Assembly (NCBI RefSeq): GCF_051960575.1 | Contig: NZ_JBQCEE010000274.1 | Span: 1 to 14,532, forward strand | Source: JBQCEE01 sp051960575 | GTDB lineage: Bacteria > Actinomycetota > Actinomycetes > Mycobacteriales > Jatrophihabitantaceae | DNA: 14,532 bases | Direction of reading: 5' to 3' | Shown: positions 1 to 6,899 of the stretch, piece after piece | How the letters are laid out: every line of letters starts with the position of its first letter | How positions within the stretch are numbered: the first letter of the stretch is position 1 | Translations under genes and position numbers: made by a program | Notes under the pieces: generated by a model | The model's input: the letters and a program-made list of their open reading frames with translations, nothing else | The model's database searches: none | Told to the model about the DNA's origin: nothing

Positions 1-175
1 CGCCCTGCGGGTGCTCATCGAGCCGGCGCGGGCGCGGTCGTTCATCGACCGGGCCCGGCGCCTCGTGGCAGCCGGCCGCCCGCCGTGCCCGCTCTGCGGG
101 CTGCCGCTCGGCGCCGAGGGCCACATCTGCCCGCGCCTGAACGGCTACCACCGCGCCACCACGCTCAACCCGTGA
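1..175 (+). CDS. DUF3090 family protein, C-terminal end only
   Basis: The frame is open from the window edge to TGA at 173-175, giving the last 57 residues of a protein that starts outside the window. The tail has a small zinc-finger-like pattern, CPLCG, about ten residues, then GHICPR followed by NGY. I recognise this as the C-terminus of the actinobacterial DUF3090 family (known as TIGR03847). Its biochemical function is unknown. The family is known as one of a recurrent trio with an SCO1664/PI3-4-kinase-like protein, which follows here directly, and a histidine-phosphatase-type phosphomutase, expected upstream. The stop codon is only 1-10 bases from the next start, so the two are very probably one operon. 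Metal binding by the Cys/His residues is inference. Confidence 0.85.
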   Translation, partial: ALRVLIEPARARSFIDRARRLVAAGRPPCPLCGLPLGAEGHICPRLNGYHRATTLNP

Positions 176-185
176 CGTGCCGCCG

Positions 186-950
186 ATGAGCGAGCCGGAC
201 GAGCCCGACGACGGTGCGCTGACGCCTGCCCGTGAACTGCCCGTCGACGAGGCGATCGAGCTGCTGACCCGCGGCGAGCTCTCGGTCGAGGGGCGGCTGG
301 TGGACGCGTCCAACGCGACGTTGTACTGCGGGGTCACGGCCGACGGCGTCTCGGCGGCGTGCGTGTACAAGCCGGTGGCCGGCGAGCGGCCGCTGTGGGA
401 CTTCCCCGACGGCACCCTCGCCGAGCGCGAGGTGGCGGCCTACGAGGTGTCGGCGGCGGCCGGGCTCGACATCGTGCCGCCGACGGTGCTGCGCGAGGGT
501 CCGGCGGGTCTGGGCATGGTGCAGCTCTGGGTCGACACCGACGAGACCGTCAACATCGCCCGCTTCATGCGCCGCCGCGACCTCGCCGCGCTGCGCCGCA
601 TCGCCGTCTTCGACGCGGTGATCAACAACGCCGACCGCAAGGGCGGGCATCTGCTGCCGACGTCCGCCGGGGCGGTGTACGGCGTCGACCACGGCGTCAC
701 CTTCCACGTCGAGGACAAGCTGCGCACCGTGCTGTGGCAGTGGGCCGGCGAGCCGCTGCCGGCGGACGCCGTCGACATGCTGCGCGGCCTGCGCGTGCTG
801 CTCGAGACGTCGCTCGGCGAGCGGCTGGGCGAGCTGCTCACCCGCCGCGAGGTGCGGCGCACCCTCTCGCGCGTCGACCGCCTGCTCGCCGCCGGCTGCC
901 ACCCCGAGCCCGGCGACGGCTGGCCCGCGGTGCCGTGGCCGCCGATCTGA
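186..950 (+). CDS. SCO1664 family protein, PI3/4-kinase-like fold
   Basis: This is a 254-residue protein from ATG 186. A GTG at 177 would add three residues, and neither start has a clear ribosome binding site. It belongs to the actinobacterial SCO1664 family (TIGR03843), described as distantly related to phosphatidylinositol 3/4-kinases. Visible kinase-like landmarks, numbered from ATG 186, are: the lysine of a YKP motif (K62), probably the ATP-binding lysine; a catalytic-loop-like NNADRKGGH with D150; and VDHG with D168, at the place of the metal-binding DFG. The substrate is unknown. The gene starts just after the DUF3090 stop and overlaps the following fructosamine-kinase gene by 16 bases, which implies coupled translation. 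In related genomes the family lies close to mshC, which here is about 4.7 kb away. Family call is firm; kinase activity is inference. Confidence 0.85.
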   Translation: MSEPDEPDDGALTPARELPVDEAIELLTRGELSVEGRLVDASNATLYCGVTADGVSAACVYKPVAGERPLWDFPDGTLAEREVAAYEVSAAAGLDIVPPTVLREGPAGLGMVQLWVDTDETVNIARFMRRRDLAALRRIAVFDAVINNADRKGGHLLPTSAGAVYGVDHGVTFHVEDKLRTVLWQWAGEPLPADAVDMLRGLRVLLETSLGERLGELLTRREVRRTLSRVDRLLAAGCHPEPGDGWPAVPWPPI

Positions 951-1630
951 CCTTCGTCAAGACCGACCCGGCGCCGCTCGAGGCGGCCGGGTTGCGCTGG
1001 CTGGCCGACGCGGGCGCACGGGTGCCGGAGATCGTCTCGGACGAGCCGGGGCGCCTGGTGCTGCAGCGCATCCCGTCCGGACGCCTCGACGCCGCGGGCG
1101 AGGAGGAGCTCGGACGCATGCTCGCCGGCATGCATGCGGCCGGGGCCCCGCGGTTCGGCTCGATCCCTGCGTCCGGGCGCTTCTTCGTGGGCCGCTGCGA
1201 GCTGCAGTCTCCCGAGGGCGACGACTGGAACGCCTACTACCTCGAGCACCGCTGCCTGCCCCTCGCGCGCCGGGTCGGGCTCGAGGCGGTCGTCGAGGCG
1301 GTGCGGGTCGACGCGCCGGTCGAGCCGGTGGCGCGCGTCCACGGCGACCTCTGGAGCGGCAACGTCCTCGCCGACGCCCGTGGACGCCCGTGGCTCATCG
1401 ATCCGGCGGCCTACGGCGGGCACCGCGAGATGGACCTCGCCATGCTCGACCTCTTCGGTCACATCCCGCCCCGCACGGCCGCCGCGTACGAGGAGGTCGC
1501 GCCGTTCGCCGACGGCTGGCGCGCCCGCATCCCGCTCTGGCAGCTCTTCCCGCTGCTCGTCCACGCCGTCCTCTTCGGCGGCGGCTACCTGCACCAGGCC
1601 CACGACCTCGCCGTCCGCCTCGCCCGCTGA
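935..1630 (+). CDS. Fructosamine kinase family protein
   Basis: This is a 231-residue kinase of the fructosamine/ketosamine-3-kinase family, related to aminoglycoside phosphotransferases. Members phosphorylate sugar adducts on protein amines so that the adduct falls off (deglycation repair). Visible motifs are an N-terminal VKT lysine (K9), a hinge region LVLQRIPSG, the family signature HGDLWSGN (H136, catalytic D138, N143) and the metal-binding IDPAAYGG (D156). It is shorter than the roughly 290 residues of classical members because it begins at the ATP lysine and lacks the glycine-rich segment before it. From memory, short actinobacterial homologues look the same. GTG 935 is chosen because the protein becomes family-like exactly there and the upstream frame is Arg/Ala-rich shadow sequence. 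It overlaps the preceding kinase-like gene by 16 bases. A small-molecule kinase remains possible. Confidence 0.85.
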   Translation: MAADLTFVKTDPAPLEAAGLRWLADAGARVPEIVSDEPGRLVLQRIPSGRLDAAGEEELGRMLAGMHAAGAPRFGSIPASGRFFVGRCELQSPEGDDWNAYYLEHRCLPLARRVGLEAVVEAVRVDAPVEPVARVHGDLWSGNVLADARGRPWLIDPAAYGGHREMDLAMLDLFGHIPPRTAAAYEEVAPFADGWRARIPLWQLFPLLVHAVLFGGGYLHQAHDLAVRLAR

Positions 1631-1637
1631 CCGCTTC

Positions 1638-1662
1638 GGCGGGTCGACGCGCTCGACCCGCC
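1638..1662 (+). terminator. Hairpin after the fructosamine kinase gene
   Basis: A perfect 10-bp stem (GGCGGGTCGA pairing with TCGACCCGCC) with a 5-base loop starts seven bases after the kinase stop. No T-run follows, so this would be the tail-less type of intrinsic terminator often proposed for GC-rich actinobacteria. The left arm GGCGGGTCGA occurs again at 1701-1710 without a matching arm. It probably ends the operon that begins upstream of the window; function is inferred from position and pairing only. Confidence 0.5.
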
Positions 1663-1747
1663 CGGGTAGCCATCAGACCGACCCGTCAGGTGACCATCTC
1701 GGCGGGTCGAGGCCGATCAAGCTGCTTGCCGACCCTGCTTCACTGCG

Positions 1748-2155
1748 GTGGTGACGCTCAGGTTCCACGTGACGTCGAGCCGCAACCGCGCCTCGATCGA
1801 GCAACACGGTCTCGACTGGACGCGGATGGGCGCTGCTCGCGGCATCGCCGGCAGCCACCGACCCGAGGCGGAGGGCATCTTCCTCGTCGACCACCGCTTC
1901 GACGTCGTGTTCTTCGCCGGCATGAACAACACGGGCGGACCTGTGGACGTCTGGGAGGTCGCCGGGGTCGGCGATGACGAGCTGCTCGACAACGGCAACG
2001 GATTCTTCTACGTTCCGCGCCGCATCGCACGGCGCGACCTCGCCCTCCGGGCGCGCGACATCCCGCCGCGGCCGTTCGGGTCGGCCCGGATGGGGCGGCT
2101 CGACGAGTTCTGGGACGATGCGGCGCATGCGCGCGGTGGTCTGTCAGCAGGGTGA
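1748..2155 (+). CDS. Conserved hypothetical protein, possibly ADP-ribosyltransferase-like fold
   Basis: This is a 135-residue protein from GTG 1748; GTG 1751 is equally possible. It opens with FHVTSS, then a basic stretch, SIEQHGLDWTRMG and a GIAGS turn. The middle has GIFLVDH and MNNTGGPVDVWEV, and the end has a YVPRRIARRDLALRARDIPP segment. I recall similar short proteins, uncharacterised, in many actinobacteria. The pattern 'histidine near the N-terminus, conserved HGL, then an aromatic/aliphatic strand' recalls small ADP-ribosyltransferase or RNA 2'-phosphotransferase-like folds, but this is a guess from shape and I see no proven catalytic triad. There is no signal peptide or membrane segment. 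Its 3' end overlaps the start of the downstream dehydrogenase by 29 bases, so the two are probably co-translated. The gene itself looks intact. Confidence 0.7.
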   Translation: MVTLRFHVTSSRNRASIEQHGLDWTRMGAARGIAGSHRPEAEGIFLVDHRFDVVFFAGMNNTGGPVDVWEVAGVGDDELLDNGNGFFYVPRRIARRDLALRARDIPPRPFGSARMGRLDEFWDDAAHARGGLSAG

Positions 2156-3272
2156 GCTCAGGGTCGAGGACGTCGCGGTGCCGGTGCCCGAGCAGGGGCA
2201 GCTGCTGCTGGACGTGCTGCGGTGCGGCATCTGCGGCAGCGACCTGCATGCCCGCAGGCACGCCGACGAGCTCGCCGACGTCACCGCGGAGGTCGGCTAC
2301 GACGGCATGATGCGCTCGGGGCAGGCGGTCGTGCTCGGCCACGAGTACGTCGGTGAGGTCGCCGACCGCGGCCGCGGCGCCCGGACGAAGCCGGGCACCC
2401 GCGTCGTCGCCATGCCGCTGCTGCGGCGGCACGGCGCGGTGCACCCGATCGGGCTGTCCGTCGAGGCGCCCGGCGCCTACGCCCAGCAGCTGCTCGTCGA
2501 GGACGCCCTCGCGCTGCCCGTGCCGAACGGTCTGGCGACCGAGATCGCGGCGCTCACCGAGCCGATGGCGGTCGGTCTGCACGCTGTGCGCCGCAGCGAG
2601 ATCGGCAAGGGCGACGTCGGCATCGTGATCGGCTGCGGCCCGGTCGGCCTCGCCGTGATCGCGATGCTGAAGGCACGCGGCGTGCGCACGGTGATCGCCA
2701 GCGACTTCGCTCCCGGACGCCGCGCGCTGGCCACCGCCGTCGGCGCCGACGTGGTCGTCGACCCCGCCCACGACTCGCCGTTCGCCGACGCGGGGGAGCA
2801 CGGCCACATCACCGGCGCGCAGGAGATCTTCGAGCTCGGCGTCGGCACGGTCGAGAAGCTGCGCCGGCTGCCGCTCGTCGACTGGCGCCATGTCTGGCGC
2901 GCGGCCGAGGCGGTGGGTGCGGCGAGCCCGAAGCGTCCGGTGGTCTTCGAGTGCGTCGGCGTGCCCGGCATGATCGACCGCGTCGTCACCGACGCCCCGC
3001 TGTACTCGCGCGTCGTCGTGGTCGGCGTCTGCATGGAGGCCGACCGGGTGCGTCCGGCGATGGCGATCAACAAGGAGATCGACCTGCGGTTCGTGCTCGG
3101 CTACACGCCGCTCGAGTTCCGCGACACGCTGTACCTGCTGGCCGACGGCAAGGTGGACGCGCGCCCGTTGCTCACCGGCACCGTCGGCCTCGACGGCGTC
3201 GCCGACGCGTTCATAGACCTCGGCAACCCCGACCGGCACGCCAAGATCCTGATTGACCCGCAGGCGGGGTGA
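2127..3272 (+). CDS. Zinc-type medium-chain alcohol dehydrogenase family protein
   Basis: This is a 381-residue MDR-superfamily oxidoreductase. The start is ATG 2127 (MRAVV); ATG 2118 would add three residues. The catalytic-zinc site is visible as C36 in GICGSDLH, H72-E73 in GHEYVGEV and the glutamate of ALTEPMAVGLH. The Rossmann nucleotide site is GCGPVG at 169-174. The acidic D193 at the end of the second strand favours NAD over NADP (inference). The four-cysteine structural-zinc lobe of classical alcohol dehydrogenases is missing; that region reads MPLLRRHGAVHPIGLS. An extra segment of roughly 50 residues sits in the Rossmann domain around residues 215-270. The substrate cannot be predicted. 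The gene overlaps the small upstream protein by 29 bases and ends three bases before a convergent gene. Confidence 0.88.
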   Translation: MRAVVCQQGELRVEDVAVPVPEQGQLLLDVLRCGICGSDLHARRHADELADVTAEVGYDGMMRSGQAVVLGHEYVGEVADRGRGARTKPGTRVVAMPLLRRHGAVHPIGLSVEAPGAYAQQLLVEDALALPVPNGLATEIAALTEPMAVGLHAVRRSEIGKGDVGIVIGCGPVGLAVIAMLKARGVRTVIASDFAPGRRALATAVGADVVVDPAHDSPFADAGEHGHITGAQEIFELGVGTVEKLRRLPLVDWRHVWRAAEAVGAASPKRPVVFECVGVPGMIDRVVTDAPLYSRVVVVGVCMEADRVRPAMAINKEIDLRFVLGYTPLEFRDTLYLLADGKVDARPLLTGTVGLDGVADAFIDLGNPDRHAKILIDPQAG

Positions 3273-3275
3273 CGA

Positions 3276-3653
3276 TCAGGGCTCGTGCGGGATCGACAGC
3301 CGCGGCACGCCGCCGAGGCCCTTGTTGAACCGGACGTGCACGGCGTACTCGCCGAGCTTGTCCCAGAGCGCGGCATGGGCGGGCCAGGGGATCGGCTCGT
3401 CGCCGTCGAGCCACGTCTCGCCGAAGGTGATCCAGCACAGCGTCCACTCGGCGGCGTCGTTCCAGCGGCCCCGGCTGTAGTCGAGCAGTGAGCGGCGGAT
3501 CTGGAAGGCCAGCCGCGCGGCGTCGGGGAAGGTCGTCACCTCGTGCACCGGCCAGACGCGGAAGTCGCTGGCCATGAGGTCGAGTTCGAAGTCGTCGAGC
3601 ACCGTGGGGTCGACCAGGACGGTCGCCACGTTCTCGAACCCTCGTTCCCGCAC
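3276..3653 (-). CDS. Hypothetical protein, not recognised
   Basis: This is a 125-residue protein of unknown family. It is soluble and rich in Trp/Phe/Asp, with no signal peptide or membrane helix. Its landmarks are VLVDPTVLDDFELDLMASDF near the start, QIRRSLLDYSRGRW in the middle, CWITFGETWLDGDEP, and a final VHVRFNKGLGGVPRLS. The translated sequence is balanced and not Arg/Ala-rich, unlike the shadow frames, which supports real coding. GTG 3653 is the only usable start: the frame is closed by an upstream TGA and offers no other ATG, GTG or TTG. A TATCAA hexamer ending seven bases before that GTG could serve as a -10 for a leaderless transcript. Its stop lies three bases from the convergent dehydrogenase stop. 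A strong hairpin separates it from the phosphodiesterase gene upstream on the same strand. Confidence 0.6.
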   Translation of the reverse strand: MRERGFENVATVLVDPTVLDDFELDLMASDFRVWPVHEVTTFPDAARLAFQIRRSLLDYSRGRWNDAAEWTLCWITFGETWLDGDEPIPWPAHAALWDKLGEYAVHVRFNKGLGGVPRLSIPHEP

Positions 3654-3679
3654 GGCATCGTTGATACCAGAGAACGCGG

Positions 3680-3716
3680 CCGGGCCGGGTGATCATCGTG
3701 TGACCACCCGGCCCGG
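3680..3716 (-). terminator. Strong hairpin downstream of the phosphodiesterase gene
   Basis: Two 16-base arms, CCGGGCCGGGTGATCA and TGACCACCCGGCCCGG, pair with a single A/C mismatch around a 5-base loop. The element lies 25 bases beyond the phosphodiesterase stop and 27 bases before the next minus-strand start. It reads best as an intrinsic terminator for the phosphodiesterase gene that also insulates the downstream small gene. No T-run follows on the minus strand. The dyad is symmetric, so it would form on either strand. Confidence 0.65.
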
Positions 3717-3740
3717 ACGCTCAGCGACGAGCGGTGACGC

Positions 3741-5468
3741 TCAGCGCAGGGGCAGCGCCCGCGTGCCGTCGAGCCGCACGCCGTCGAGCTTGCCGGCGGG
3801 CAGGCCGAGCAGCGCCAGGATCGTCGGAGCGATGCGGGTGGTGGCCACGCCGGTCGTGACGACCCTGCCGGCGGTCGCGCCGGGGCCCGCGACGATGAGC
3901 GGTACGTGCCGGTCGTCGGCCGCGGCGCCACCGTGCTCGGCGATCTTCTTCACGCCGCCGGTGTAGACGACGCCGTGCTGCGCGATGCCGATGAGGTCGG
4001 GCGCGTGCGGGTCGCCGGCGGGCGCCCCGACGAGCCGGTCGGCCGCGGTGCCGACCGCGATCGAGGTCAGCCCCGAGCGCGTCACCGTCGTCGAGTCCAC
4101 GCCCTTCGCGTCACCGATCCGGTTCGCAGGCGCGCTGTGGGTGAGCAGGTAGTTCTTGGCGAACGAGAGCGCGGTGCTCGACCGGTTCGACAGCCACAGC
4201 AGCATCGCGTCGTCGTTGACCGAGAAGCTCACGAGCGGCTTCGCCGACGGGTGGCCCTTGGCCCACGCGGCGTTCAGCGCGTCGATGATCGCGCCGTCGT
4301 CGACGCGTCGCAGCGCCGCCGGGTCGATCGGCGACTGGCCGTGCTTGGCGCTGAGGATGATGGTGGTGCTCCTCGTCAGCCCGTCCTTCGCGATGCGGGC
4401 GACGATCGCGCCCACCTCGCCGTTGACGAAGCCGAGCGCGCGCTGCAGCAGCGGGCCCGGCGTGCCGTTGCTCGTGTAGCCGCCGGCGAGCCCGTCGGAC
4501 GTCGGCAGCTTCTGCGCCGTCGACACGGTCTGGAAGTTCATGCCGAAGATCGCGGGCGTGCCGACCTTCCGTGCGCCCGAGTGGTCGCGTCCGTCGATCT
4601 CATTGAGGATCGCTGCGACCTTGAAGCTGTCGTACTCCTCGGTGAGCGCGTTGTCGGTCGACCAGTCGTCGCCGGCGCTGTCCGCGACCGAGTTGATCTC
4701 GGGGGTGAACAGGTCGTCGATGCCGTTGCCGCTCGGCCCGTTCAGGATCTCGTAGGCCGGGTGCTTGTCCGACCACGCGGTGCGCAGGCCGGCCGAGTGG
4801 GCGACGTCGAAGACGCTGTTCACCCGGATGTACTGGTGCGGGTAGGTGGGCAGGCAGGTGGCCGGGTCGACCGGCAGCGCCGCCGGGTCGAGCAGCGACT
4901 GCGGCTGCCCGGTCATGTGCAGGATCGCCGAGGTGAGCGCGCCCTTCGCGTCCAGCGTCTGCTGCTTGCTGTTGGTGACCAGCGCGGTGAGCGCCGGCGC
5001 CGTCAGCTGCTGCCCGGCGCCGAGCGCGATCGGGTTCTGCGAACGGTCGATGCCCTCCGTCCACGGGATCTCGGTACCGCGCGGCGCCGTCGCGCAGTCC
5101 GTCGTGCCCGGCGCGAGATAGCGGCGGTTGTAGGTGTCGTCGTAGTAGACGCCGGCCGTGCCGGGGTTCGCGCCGGTGAGCTGGGCGATCATGCCGGGGA
5201 ACGAGTCGGACGGGAACGTCGTGCTCGCATTCGTGAAGTCGACACCGCGGTGCACGAGCCGGGCGAGCGCCGAGTGCGGGTGCGCCTTGACGTACCAGGC
5301 GAGGTCGCTCTGGTGCAGGCCGTCGACGGACAGCAGCAGGACGTGCTTGGCGGCGCCGGTCGGGGCGGCCGACGCGGTGCCGGTGCCGGCGACGATCGCG
5401 GCCGGTACGGCGCCGGCGATGGCGACGGTGCCGACGGCGGCGACCAGTCGGCGGGACGGGGTTCTCAC
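3741..5468 (-). CDS. Secreted alkaline phosphatase superfamily phosphodiesterase
   Basis: This is a 575-residue exported hydrolase of the alkaline-phosphatase/nucleotide-pyrophosphatase superfamily (type I phosphodiesterase). A Sec signal peptide is clear: MRTPSRR, a hydrophobic Ala/Val core, then A-S-A with likely cleavage after A34. Catalytic landmarks are the first metal ligand D49 in LSVDG, TTFPSDSFPG with probable nucleophile T84 (the place of the TFPN threonine in NPP enzymes), SAKHGQ with H376, and EHGG with H512. Two features are unusual: the normal DHG aspartate is K375, and no obvious D-x-x-x-H pair is seen between about residues 300 and 345. From memory, related bacterial proteins share the SAKHGQ form, so this looks like a subfamily trait. 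The substrate is unknown (nucleotides, phospholipids or other phosphodiesters). The GTG start is fixed by a GGAGGAA ribosome site. It is transcribed divergently from mshC. Confidence 0.88.
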   Translation of the reverse strand: MRTPSRRLVAAVGTVAIAGAVPAAIVAGTGTASAAPTGAAKHVLLLSVDGLHQSDLAWYVKAHPHSALARLVHRGVDFTNASTTFPSDSFPGMIAQLTGANPGTAGVYYDDTYNRRYLAPGTTDCATAPRGTEIPWTEGIDRSQNPIALGAGQQLTAPALTALVTNSKQQTLDAKGALTSAILHMTGQPQSLLDPAALPVDPATCLPTYPHQYIRVNSVFDVAHSAGLRTAWSDKHPAYEILNGPSGNGIDDLFTPEINSVADSAGDDWSTDNALTEEYDSFKVAAILNEIDGRDHSGARKVGTPAIFGMNFQTVSTAQKLPTSDGLAGGYTSNGTPGPLLQRALGFVNGEVGAIVARIAKDGLTRSTTIILSAKHGQSPIDPAALRRVDDGAIIDALNAAWAKGHPSAKPLVSFSVNDDAMLLWLSNRSSTALSFAKNYLLTHSAPANRIGDAKGVDSTTVTRSGLTSIAVGTAADRLVGAPAGDPHAPDLIGIAQHGVVYTGGVKKIAEHGGAAADDRHVPLIVAGPGATAGRVVTTGVATTRIAPTILALLGLPAGKLDGVRLDGTRALPLR

Positions 5469-5475
5469 GGCTGGG

Positions 5476-5482
5476 TTCCTCC
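5476..5482 (-). promoter_or_regulatory. Ribosome binding site of the phosphodiesterase gene
   Basis: GGAGGAA on the minus strand lies seven bases before GTG 5468. It is the best Shine-Dalgarno match in the window and fixes the GTG start directly ahead of the signal peptide. Confidence 0.8.
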
Positions 5483-5649
5483 GGGGATGGAGCGAGGGAC
5501 GAACGGGACGAGCCGTGTGTAGTCGCGTCCGGTCGCAGGCACGGCGAACGGCGGGTGAACGGCAGGTTCGGACGCTCAGCGGCGAGCCAGCGCGGCCTCA
5601 GCCGGGCCCCAGCGGCGGTGCTGCTGCCGATCTTGGTCGGCGCGTTCGT

Positions 5650-5655
5650 TACCGT
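5650..5655 (+). promoter_or_regulatory. Candidate -10 element of mshC (leaderless)
   Basis: TACCGT fits the actinobacterial -10 pattern TANNNT and ends seven bases before ATG 5663, so transcription would start at or next to the start codon. No convincing -35 was seen. The same arrangement occurs at PAC2 and metH in this window. The rest of the 5469-5649 intergenic stretch, shared with the divergent phosphodiesterase gene, shows no clear operator. Confidence 0.4.
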
Positions 5656-5662
5656 GGACGGC

Positions 5663-6886
5663 ATGGACGCCTGGCCAACGTGCGACGTCCCGCAACTGCC
5701 GGGTTCCGGACGTCCGCTGCGCCTCTTCGACACCGCCCAGCAGGCGCTGATGGAGACCGGGAGCGGCCCGGCGCGCATGTACGTCTGCGGCATCACGCCC
5801 TACGACGCGACACACCTCGGGCACGCAGCCACCTACCTCGCCTTCGACCTCGTGCAGCGGGTCTGGCGCGACGCCGGCCGCACCGTGCACTACGTGCAGA
5901 ACGTGACCGACGTCGACGACCCGCTGCTCGAGCGGGCCGCGCACACCGGCGAGAACTGGATGAGCCTCGCCGAGCGCGAGATCCAGCTCTTCCGCGACGA
6001 CATGACCGCGTTGCGCGTGCTGCCGCCGGACGACTACATCGGTGCGGTCGAGGCCGTCCCCGAGATCACCGAGGCGATCGGCCGCCTGCTCGACGACGGT
6101 GCCGCGTACCACGTGCACGACGACATCTACTTCTCCGTCGCCTCGGCGCCGGGCTTCGGCCGCGAGTCGAACTACGACCGGGACACGATGCTGCGGCTGT
6201 TCGCCGAGCGCGGGGGAGACCCGGGGCAGACCGGCAAGAAGGACCCCCTCGACCCGCTGCTGTGGCGCGCCCACCGGCACGGCGAGCCGTTCTGGGACAC
6301 CCCGCTCGGCCGCGGGCGTCCGGGCTGGCACATCGAGTGCAGCGTGATCGCGCTCAACCGGCTGGGCATGGGCTTCGACGTCCAGGGCGGCGGCAGCGAC
6401 CTGATCTTCCCGCACCACGAGCACTCGGCGGCACACGCGGAAGTGCTCACCGGGCAGGCGCCGTTCGCCCGCGCCTACGTGCACACGGGCATGATCGGCC
6501 TCGACGGCGAGAAGATGTCGAAGAGCCGCGGCAACCTCGTGCTCGTCTCGAAGCTGCGGGCCGCCCGCATCGACCCGATGGCCGTGCGGTTGGCGCTGCT
6601 CGACGGGCACTACCGTGCCGATCGCGAGTGGACGGGAGGCCGCCTGCCCGCCGCCGAGGCACGGCTCGATCGCTGGCGCGCGGCGGTCGCGCTCGACAGC
6701 GCGCCCGATGCGCGTCCCATGCTCGAGACCGTGCGGGAACGGCTGGCCGACGACCTCGACACCCACGGCGCCATCGCGGCCGTCGACGAGTGGGCCGAGG
6801 CCGCGCTCGCGTCCGACGGCCTCGACCCCGAGGCGCCGACCCTGGCCCGCAGCACCGTCGACGCGCTGCTCGGCGTCGCGCTGTAG
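5663..6886 (+). CDS. mshC: Cysteine:1D-myo-inosityl GlcN ligase, mycothiol biosynthesis
   Basis: MshC joins cysteine to glucosaminyl-inositol with ATP, the step before the final acetylation in making mycothiol, the main low-molecular-weight thiol of actinobacteria. It is cytosolic and descended from cysteinyl-tRNA synthetase. The 407-residue length fits MshC and lacks the tRNA-binding C-terminus of CysRS. Diagnostic features are YVCGITPYDATHLGH, holding zinc ligand C42 and the HIGH-like H51-L-G-H54; C226 in HIECS; HHE at 251-253; and KMSKS at 284-288. The sequence YDATHLGHAATYLAFD separates MshC from CysRS. ATG 5663 gives MDAWP, matching the usual MshC N-terminus; frames opening further upstream give no family-like sequence. 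It is convergent with the lipoprotein gene, with only 13 bases between the two stops and no visible terminator hairpin. Confidence 0.96.
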   Translation: MDAWPTCDVPQLPGSGRPLRLFDTAQQALMETGSGPARMYVCGITPYDATHLGHAATYLAFDLVQRVWRDAGRTVHYVQNVTDVDDPLLERAAHTGENWMSLAEREIQLFRDDMTALRVLPPDDYIGAVEAVPEITEAIGRLLDDGAAYHVHDDIYFSVASAPGFGRESNYDRDTMLRLFAERGGDPGQTGKKDPLDPLLWRAHRHGEPFWDTPLGRGRPGWHIECSVIALNRLGMGFDVQGGGSDLIFPHHEHSAAHAEVLTGQAPFARAYVHTGMIGLDGEKMSKSRGNLVLVSKLRAARIDPMAVRLALLDGHYRADREWTGGRLPAAEARLDRWRAAVALDSAPDARPMLETVRERLADDLDTHGAIAAVDEWAEAALASDGLDPEAPTLARSTVDALLGVAL

Positions 6887-6899
6887 CCGCGGCGCGGGC

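Noticed and set aside
359..934. N-terminal extension of the fructosamine kinase into the SCO1664 gene
   Set aside because: The added sequence is Arg/Ala-rich shadow. Family-like sequence starts at GTG 935.
1638..1710. Direct repeat GGCGGGTCGA at 1638 and 1701 as a possible att site or repeat array
   Set aside because: Only two 10-base copies. The first is explained as a hairpin arm, and there is no integrase or further copy nearby.
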